DNA from: Micromussa lordhowensis
Lineage: Eukaryota > Cnidaria > Anthozoa > Scleractinia > Lobophylliidae
Reading direction: 5' to 3'
Assembly: GCA_964020085.1 (NCBI GenBank)
Contig: OZ026604.1
Span: 2,827,967-2,891,966 of the forward strand
DNA: 64,000 bases
Below, piece after piece: positions 56,901 to 64,000 of this stretch (its first letter is position 1; each line of letters opens with the position of its first letter). The notes beneath the pieces are model-generated. The model was not told the origin of the DNA. It saw only the letters and a program-made list of their open reading frames with translations, and did not search any database. A program made the translations under genes and the position numbers.

Positions 56901-59379
56901 CTATCACAGAGAGCTGATGTATCATCGGCGAATTGGCTTATTTTAAACTCATTTCCGAAGATGTTTATACCTTTGATAGATTTCTCTTGTCGGATCTTAG
57001 TAGCTAAAACCTCCGCCGCTAAAATAAAGAGATAAGGAGATAAGGGACAGCCTTGCCGTACACCCCTCGACAACTTAAAGTTATTTGTACAAAAACCATT
57101 GTTCATTACACTACTCTCGGAGTTATTATAAAAAGTAGAAATCCATCTTTTTACGCCGTCTCCAAAGTTTAACAAGTTAAGGGTTTTTTGTATAAAAGAC
57201 CACTCCAAAGTGTCGAAAGCTTTTTGAAAGTCTAAGAGTAGCAGTATCCCCGGAATTTTTTGTAATTCCGTTTGCCGGAGAATATCATTAATTAACCTTA
57301 TGTTTTGCCCTATGTATCTAAACCGGTCTGATCAGGATGAATAAGGTATGGTAGAACGCGTTCAATCCTTTTAGCAATGGCTTTTGATGCGATCTTGTAA
57401 TCAACGTTTAATAGCGTTATTGGACGCCAGTTCGACAGAAGTAACTCATCAGAGTCTTCTTTTCGCAGGAGAGTGATGACTCCTCTTCGCTGTGACACCG
57501 ACATTTCACCAAATTCAAAAGCTGCATTCAAACTATCGGTCAGGTCTTGACCTAGAAAACTAAAAAACTGCTTATAGAATTCAGCTGTGTAACCATCCTC
57601 CCCTGGTGATTTACCATTTTGGAAGGTTTTTAAGATGTTTTTACACTCTTCCCTAGTTATTTCCCCCTCAAGACTCATCTTCTCCTCATTTGATAATTTC
57701 GCGAAATTTAGATTATGGACGAAGCCATCAAAAGCGTCACTATTGGTTTCAATATTTGAGGTATATAAGTTTTTGTAAAAGGTTTCAATGTCACTCATTA
57801 TTTCGTGATCGTTTACTGTTATTTTCCCATCCGGCTGCTTGAGCTCTGTGATAACCTTTTTATTGTAATTTTTCTTCTCCATATTGAAGAAATACTTGTT
57901 CGGTTTCTCTCCAAACTCCACCCATTTCACTTTGGATCGTAGTATTGCGCCTCGTGCCTTGGTTACATACAGGCGGTTCAATTCGTTTTTCAATCTGTCG
58001 AACTCTTTCAACTTTTCTTCAATGTGTTGATTATCGACGCAATTATTAATAAAATTATCGACGTCGTCAAGTCGTTTTTGAAGGTCCAATTCTTGCTTAT
58101 GAAATTTTTTTGCTTTGTATTTAGCAAACGAAATTGTGACACCTCTTAGCTCCATTTTGATCATCTCCCATTTTAGTCTTTTGTCAGCAATATCAGTATA
58201 TTTCTCACGGATAATTGGATATTTGTCAGAAATAAGGCTTAGATATTCCGCGTCCTTTAAAAGTGAGTTATTGAACTTCCATAGTCCCGGGCCCCTTGTT
58301 GACTTAAAAGGTTTCAGACAAAGTTTAATCGCTTTATGATCTGGAGTGATTGCAGTCTTCGTGCCAACATTTTGGACGAGATTAGTGAGATTTTTTGCTA
58401 TTAGAAAATAATCAATTCTCGATTTAACTTTTAAAAATTTGGATTCATACGAGTAGCTTTTGGTATTTGGTTTCAGTTTTCGAAATATATCGATCAAGTC
58501 CAGACTGTACATCATTGGGACAACACTGTTCCGATAAGCCGTTTGTTTCCACAGAGTGCCGCCTCTTTTATCAATAGTCTCTAAGGTGACATCCATTATC
58601 CACAATATACTTCCAACCAAATCTTCCCTTTTTCGTATGAAGTTATGTGAATCCGAAACCTGTCACTTATGTAAAATGCAAGCGGAAACATTGGCTCACC
58701 TTCATTACCAATGTCCTGTAATTTCCAAATTTTGGACTGCTTTTCGAAGTTGGTGGTTCGCAAATCACGGAAAGATCATAACTCCTACCGAACGTGACAT
58801 CCTTTTTGGTTGGCATGATAACGCCGCAGAATCAAAACACACTTTAAATTACATAACCCTCGTAGCCAAATATTATATCTTCTGTACAACCCAAGACTCC
58901 GATGAGGTATACTTTGATGGCTTTCCTTCTTTTTTAAAAAATAAATTGGACGTTCTTCAACAAATAGCAGTTAAAAATAAAAACTTTGACAACTTCAACA
59001 GAAAATGGAAAGACTTTATTTAAGCTTTTTCTTTTCTTTGCCTATATATTTATTACCTTTAATATTACTTTTTCGATTAGTTTTTATTTTACCATTATTA
59101 CTTTAAGTTCAGTGCGTTGCAACTAGTTTGCATTTTATTTTGTAGCCAACTTTCACTGCTTCTCTTGTATTGTCATTATTCGTTAGTAGCTGCAGTATAA
59201 TAGGTAATATTTATATTGTACTCTATATATGTAGCTGTAGCTCATAAGTAATGTCCACATTGTATTGTATTGAAATAATTTAAGTGTATTATAATTTAAA
59301 AAAAAAAGATGGGAAAAAAATGTAAAAATGTAAATTGAAATAAAATAAATATTATTGAAAAAAAACAAAACAAAAAAAA
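53938..59379 (+). mobile_element. L1-like LINE A, 5'-truncated, interrupted by LINE B
   Basis: It is flanked by a 12-bp duplication AACACTTACCTC (53926-53937, 59380-59391) and ends in an A-rich tail. The RT starts at LINPDETGYVKGRYIGEN, then (after a frameshift) VFVDFRKAFDTIEW, RGVRQRCPLSGLLFF, MYADHTTVFL and SKTEAIWLG. The C-terminal part runs from 54845 to 55557 and resumes at 58595 with TCHLCKMQAETLAHLHYQCP and FWTAFRSWW. The catalytic box is YADH instead of FADD/YADD, and frames are broken, so it is inactive. Confidence 0.88.
55558..58594 (-). mobile_element. L1-like LINE B inserted in LINE A
   Basis: The 14-bp duplication ATTATCCACAATAT is at 55544-55557 and 58595-58608, and the tail is seen as a T-rich run at 55558-55583. 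Minus-strand coding: end of the AP-endonuclease (KSRIDYFLIAKNL, then TPDHKAI), RT from 58100 to 56741 (NGKSPGEDGYTAEFYKQFF, LSNWRPITLLNVDYKI, LIHPDQTG, RGVRQGCPLSPYLFI, QFADDTSAL with both catalytic Asp) and a C-terminal ORF (56655-55657, GRVLIIKSLGIPHLVY). Two frame breaks separate these. It is 5'-truncated in the endonuclease. It is less decayed than LINE A and so younger. Confidence 0.9.
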
Positions 59380-59445
59380 AACACTTACCTCGACCTTGAT
59401 TATTCCGGATATCACAAAAACCTCATCCAATAATTGCTTATTACA

Positions 59446-60588
59446 AAACTGCGTTCAACCAAACCGAAACCGTTGAAAAGCATACAAAATTTGGGATCAA
59501 AGCTACCCAACAACAAATGGCAAAGTTTCCTGAGAGGTTGGCGACACTTTGCACTTTGTTGGGTTTTTACTGGTTCGCTATCCATTGTTCTCAGGTTTCA
59601 ATTGAAACCTTAGCCTGTGTACACGGGCTATTTAAACCAGAGGGAGGCTTGCATCCGAGGGGGTTTAATTATAATCGGAAGTAAATTTTTGCTCACTGGT
59701 AGATGGGCCTTTAACCTAGAGGTGGCGGGGGAGGGGTAGATAGGAACCCTCGTAAACCGAAAAACTATTCTTTCCTTCAACACTCTGAGAATTTATGACT
59801 GCGACGATAAAATAAAATGATGGTGGAAAAACTAGCCCCTTTGCTACTTGCTAGCTAGCGAATCAAACAAGCTCCATATTGTGGTACTCCCGCACTAGGG
59901 AGAGAATGTAAAAGGATGTCGAGCGGAGCGGGTCGAGCGTGGTCTGGGGAGGAAAGTGGAGGTCTCCGGAAGGGCGAGTACGATCACTATCCACAGGCAG
60001 AATTTGAATTCTACCCGGTGGGGTGGGGGGGAGTTACTCCCTATAATGGCCTATACAGGGGGGTTCCGCCCGAAAGGGGCACCTTTTTCAAGCTTCAGGT
60101 GTATAAAAGGGTAGAGATTTCACAAGTTGAGGTACATGAAAGAGTAGTAGCAGGGAAATCTGCCATTCAGTTATTTAAAGTATCTTTAATAAAAACATTT
60201 GGAACAGATGTATCATTCAATTTATTAAGCACCACATGAAAAAGACAAGACGATTCCCTTTTTGGCGATTTATTCATACTGACAGTCTGGTTATGAATGC
60301 ATGTGAAAGGTACCTTTTTTCAGTTAAAGGTATACGAACAGTTTACCTTTTCTGTCAAAATGGTATACAAAAGGGTAAGGGATTGGAGCCTCGCCATATA
60401 AAACTATGTAGAGTAGCCCAGGGCTTATCTGCTGCTCTCACTCCTGAGAGATATCATTAGCATTCAAAGATAAAATTCATATCCCTGTGTTTTCATGTAA
60501 TATGCTCTTTATATCAGGAGACCTAATGATACATACCTGCTCTAGATCCCTTGATTTTTCAATGGGAAGCCAATGAAGTTCGCAGATG
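59446..60588. repeat. Repeat-like region, no gene accepted
   Basis: ORFs at 59916-60239 and 60236-60460 overlap a CG-rich stretch with GGTTCCGCCCGAAAGGGGC, then repeated GT(A/G)TA(T/C)A.AAGGGTA motifs. I recall similar text as a dispersed repeat in corals. The ORFs have no domain. Confidence 0.4.
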
Positions 60589-61124
60589 GGCCTGTTCCAG
60601 TTGTGCTCGGCAACTTTTAAGCAACTTTTGGCGTTTAGAGCCATATTTTACGGTTTTATCAACCTCGAGCAAGTTTTACCTTTCTGAGCACCTTTGAGCA
60701 AAATATAGATTCAGAGCACATATGTTCATAGAGTTCATGGGAACTTTATTTTATGCGAATTTCTTGAATGTTTATCAACTTTTTGAAGTTTGAACACATA
60801 ACCTGTCACTTGAAAACGTTCGGCAAGACGTCAAATGAACCATGTGTTTCGTTCCGTTAGACGTAAGAGTGTCCTTAAATTTCGCCCATGTTTGCGAGCA
60901 ACTCTTTAAAGTTTCAAGCTATTTTTCTTGACCGATGTTAGCAATTATTGTGAAGAACGAAAATTAAAGTTTTTAATTAACGTTTATATAAAAATATCAA
61001 TACATTTAGGTAGCAACTTATGCAATTTAGGTAGCAAATGTTTGGATTTTTGGCAATATTTTAGCAACGTTTTGGCATTTCAGTGAGCAACTTTCCCATT
61101 TTACGAGCACAATGGGGACAGGCC
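60589..61124. mobile_element. MITE with GGCCTGT ends
   Basis: The left end GGCCTGTTCCAGTTGTGCTC and the inverse of the right end (GGCCTGTCCCCATTGTGCTC) match with three changes. The interior repeats AGCAACTTT. Confidence 0.7.
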
Positions 61125-61635
61125 TATTCGCAGAGAGCTGGCATTACGTGTCTGTATTTCTTGGAGCTCTTATGTTCTATTTTGTTTGTGTTATTCATTT
61201 AACACAGTTGGATTTACTTGGAATAAAAGGATGTCCTTCAAAATAGAGGGTCTCCTAGGGGTTTTAGGGAACAAGGGATATTTTTAAATATCTTTTAGCA
61301 ACCTCGTTTCCAGGGCCGTTTCCCTGACGACTGAACCTAGCGACTAATCTTCACAAATGAACTGGGCACGAGTTTGGAACGCTTGGCAACCTGGGAGAAT
61401 TTCGTCGGTTGCTAGAAATGGTCGACAGGCCAAACACGACTCCTATTGGTCAAGATATGAAAACTTTGACCTTCAAAGCTTTGCTCTAACGAGTACTTTT
61501 TTCAAGGATATCCCTTTTCTGTATGGAAACAGGAGGGTCTTTATAGATCTCTCTTAGTAGAGACTGATTGATTTTCTATTAAATGCCATTTACTCATAGG
61601 AATGTTTTTTAAGATTAAGCACAGATAGGCTTTAT
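61125..61635. other. No recognisable gene
   Basis: AT-rich sequence between a MITE and a PLE fragment. A 66-codon ORF at 61357-61557 has no domain. Confidence 0.4.
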
Positions 61636-62384
61636 TCTGTAGTGCGCGTTGTTTGTTTATTTTGTAGAGCCGACATTCTTTCGCTAAATTTAATTTCTGA
61701 GAGAGTATTTTCTAAAGGTTATCTGGATAACCTCTGTCGCGTAATCCGGCTGCAGTTGGATTGTGTAATGCCGCTTTTTCTTCAGTCAAATGTAGCTTTT
61801 GAAGAGCTTCAGAAGAGCTGGTTCTCCGAAGTCTTAAGGCTTCGCTTTTGATAAAGCCTTTCCTGACGCCTGGAGCGTGGCAGGAGGTGAAGTGTGTGTA
61901 TTGGAAAGTTCTAGTTCTGTCGGTTTGAAGTGCGTGCGCACGTCGAGAGTGGATTCCTTCTTAAATCTTTCGCCCTTATATACGCATGTATCCAGGAAAG
62001 TTATTTCTGTATCTGAAATTTCAGCAGTGAATTTTATGGTCGGATGATAGTTATTTGCTAGTTCTATAAACGTGTTTATTTCCTCTTTGTTTATGTTTCA
62101 TAGAGAAAAAGGCATCATCGATAAATCTTTTCCAAGTGAGCGGCTTCAAATGGCTGCTGTTAATGATTTCCGTTTCTACCGAGGCCATGAAAATGTTGGC
62201 AAAAGAGACTGCCATTTTTGTACCTATTGCGGTACCGTGTGTTTGAAGATAAATAAATTATTTCCGTTCAAATGGAAAGCGTTTTCTTTTAAGATAAGCC
62301 AAAGCATATCTCTGAGGTAGAGGGTAGGTGTGGGAGGTTTGTTTAGGTGCAATGTTTCGTATGTTTTGCATACAATGGTGATTC

Positions 62385-62490
62385 CTTATCTAAATAATAT
62401 AATAAATAAATAACGACTTTATTTAAGTGTCGTATGTATTTAGCACTGTTGTGCTAATTGGAGACACTGTAAATAAACAAACAAATATTT
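62385..62490 (+). mobile_element. Small insertion in the PLE RT
   Basis: AT-rich 100-base stretch with TAAATAAATAACGAC and CTGTAAATAAACAAACAAAT splits the RT between the TNIPQEE and GTAIGTKM blocks; probably a LINE 3' tail. Confidence 0.55.
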
Positions 62491-63126
62491 CAACTAGAAC
62501 ATAAACTGTTAAGAATTCCTCCTGTGGGATGTTAGTATATAGGCTTGTAACGTCCATTGACACTAGCATTGTGTCCTTTGCGACCTTCGTTTTCTCTATA
62601 AAGTTCAGTTAAGAAATGTGTTGTGTCTTTGAGGTATGATTCCTGAACTTTAGCAATAGGCTGAAGGAGGTACGTAATCAACAAATGATGAGATTCGTTC
62701 TGTTGGGCTAACACAGCCAGATATGATTGGCCTTTCGACCAGGTTTGGTTTGTGAATCTTTGTAAGGGTATAGAAAACTGGAATTTGTGGCGAATTTGTC
62801 GTTAGGGATAGCCATTTCTCTGTCATTTCATCAATATGGTTACCATGGTAGAGCGCTTTAATGAGTTCCTTGACTCTTTGAGATGTTTCTGTTACCATCG
62901 GTAGCGTTAGGGACTTGTAGTTCTCTCTTTGGTCCAGTAGTACCATTCCGTCTCGTATTTTGTCTTCTTTATTCATAATGACAGTTTTGGTCCTTTTATC
63001 TGCCTTTTTAACATTGATATTTCTGCTTTGTTCAAGCTCTTTTATGGCTTGACGTTCCCTGTGAGGCAAGTTGTTTCTCGGCTCAAATATTTTGACCTCC
63101 GCTAGTTGTGTTTTGACCTGTTCTAG

Positions 63127-63186
<60 letters not shown>
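63127..63186. repeat. (TAA)n microsatellite
   Basis: About nineteen TAA units at the 3' end of the LINE fragment that follows. Confidence 0.95.
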
Positions 63187-63550
63187 TTTATATAGCGCCT
63201 ATCTTTTCCAGTGCTAAGCGCTTTACAATGCTTAAAAAATCTTAAAATCATTTACATAATCACAAAATTACAAAATAGAGAACCTAGGATAATTCATAAA
63301 CTCGCTTAAAAAGAAAGGTTTTCAATTTAGATTTGAACTTATTTACATCATCGATTGATCTAATATCAAAAAGCAAATCTCTCTGAAAAAGCCCTTAAAC
63401 CGTGTCTTTAAGTTATAGGGTTTAATAACAAGTCGTCACTTGTCTGAAGATGAGCGAAGGTACCTCGAAGGTCATAAACATGGATTAGGTCAACCAAATA
63501 ATCAGGAGCTAAATTGTTGAGTATCTTAAAACAAATAAGATTCTAGATGT
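63187..63550 (-). mobile_element. CR1/L2-like LINE 3' end inserted in the PLE
   Basis: Minus strand: KILNNLAPDYLVDLIHVYD, then DDLLLNPIT, GLRAFSERFAFDIRSIDDVN and FKSKLKTFLFKR, the standard LINE RT tail, then a 3' end with TATATAGCGC and GCGCTTTACAATG. It interrupts the PLE between its N-terminal zone and the RT. Confidence 0.8.
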
Positions 63551-64000
63551 GTTTCTAGCGCAACCGAGGGTTGAATTGGCGGCTCCCAGCTGGATTTCAC
63601 GTGAAAGGGGTGTGGCTCTTTGTTCTGCACTGTGGCCGCATTCGTCTAGCGAACGCTTTGAAATCGTTTAAAAGTTGTAGCCTTATGTGACTTTCGTTTG
63701 TTACTGGCGTGGGAATAAATTTGAGACCCCTTAACAATAGGCTAATTTGGTCGCGTGCCAGTTGGGAATCTGAGAGGTTTTTTATGTATCGTTTCTGTGA
63801 CTCAAGTGTTTTCAGATCGATATCGCGTCTAAGTGTTTTTCTCCGTTCCGGTTGCGTTTCTTGGTACGAATGACGCGCCTTGGAACCCTTTGTCTTTGAG
63901 AATGATCTGTAGGTATTATTCTCAAACTCATTAATAATTCATCAGGTTAAAACAAAGAAAATCAGAACCGTGAAGGAGGTTTGGATACCCGGTCTTAATT

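Larger units (their letters stand above)
53838..59445. mobile_element. Foldback MITE split by nested LINEs
   Basis: The left arm (53838-53895: CAATTATTCGGTTTTTGTGA, then GGAATAATCAAGGT) is mirrored by 59391-59445 (ACCTTGATTATTCC, then TCACAAAAACC). The LINE at 53938-59379 sits in its loop. Confidence 0.7.
61640..63900 (-). mobile_element. Penelope-like element, reverse-transcriptase part, interrupted
   Basis: The minus strand from about 63890 reads the N-terminal zone (SQLARDQISLLLRGLKFIPT), then after an insertion KADKRTKTVIMNK, FYTLTKIHKP, RPIISGCVSPTERISSFVD, MDVTSLYTNIPQEE, a second insertion, GTAIGTKMAVSFANIFM, WKRFIDDAFF (catalytic DD), TFLDT and GYPDNL near 61720. These are the RT blocks of Penelope-like elements in order. 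No GIY-YIG domain follows to the left, so the copy is 3'-truncated. Several frame breaks. Confidence 0.88.

Noticed and set aside
59916..60460. Two adjacent plus ORFs, once considered a small gene
   Set aside because: The sequence is built of short repeated motifs and I recall it as a dispersed repeat; no domain is visible.
1..64000. CRISPR arrays, operons, Shine-Dalgarno sites, phage or plasmid genes
   Set aside because: None seen. Introns, SINEs and LINEs show an animal nuclear genome.

Overview
This looks like nuclear DNA of an animal, most likely an anthozoan cnidarian such as a stony coral. Genes are split by GT-AG introns, the sequence is AT-rich, and the gaps are packed with MITEs, tRNA-derived SINEs, CR1/L2-like and L1-like LINEs, Penelope-like elements (PLEs) and hAT/THAP DNA transposons. 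The taxonomic call is an inference from memory; no database was searched. There are no operons, CRISPR arrays or ribosome binding sites.

Two host genes can be assembled exon by exon. (1) On the minus strand from 7634 to beyond the left edge lies the N-terminal part of an unconventional myosin motor. It has six coding exons with matching phases, several too short to stand out as ORFs. (2) On the plus strand from 19580 to about 40793 lies an 11-exon gene for a protein of about 1728 residues. The domain order is leucine-rich repeats, Roc GTPase, COR, zinc-binding segment, GT4-family glycosyltransferase, then OTU cysteine protease (deubiquitinase type). All ten splice junctions keep one frame. 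Sensor and switch modules (LRR-Roc-COR) thus precede two enzymatic modules in one chain, which makes this the most interesting object in the window.

Layout: 1-7.7 kb, myosin with MITE- and SINE-filled introns. 7.7-18.9 kb, mobile DNA (two PLE fragments, one with an intact hammerhead-ribozyme motif, CR1/L2-like LINE pieces, MITEs). 18.9-40.8 kb, the Roco fusion gene, whose introns hold a long-TIR element, an antisense hAT transposase, LINE fragments, a THAP-related foldback element, a SINE and a pogo-like MITE. 40.8-44.4 kb, non-autonomous DNA transposons. 44.4-47.35 kb, a broken, internally amplified, inverted copy of the LRR exon. 47.35-53.6 kb, foldback repeats and unremarkable sequence. 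53.8-59.4 kb, a three-level nest (foldback MITE, L1-like LINE, second L1-like LINE) with visible target-site duplications. 59.4-64 kb, repeats and a PLE reverse-transcriptase fragment interrupted by other elements.

Exon boundaries were set by eye from splice signals, phase and family motifs. Transcript data would settle the last exon of the Roco gene and the 5' UTR.
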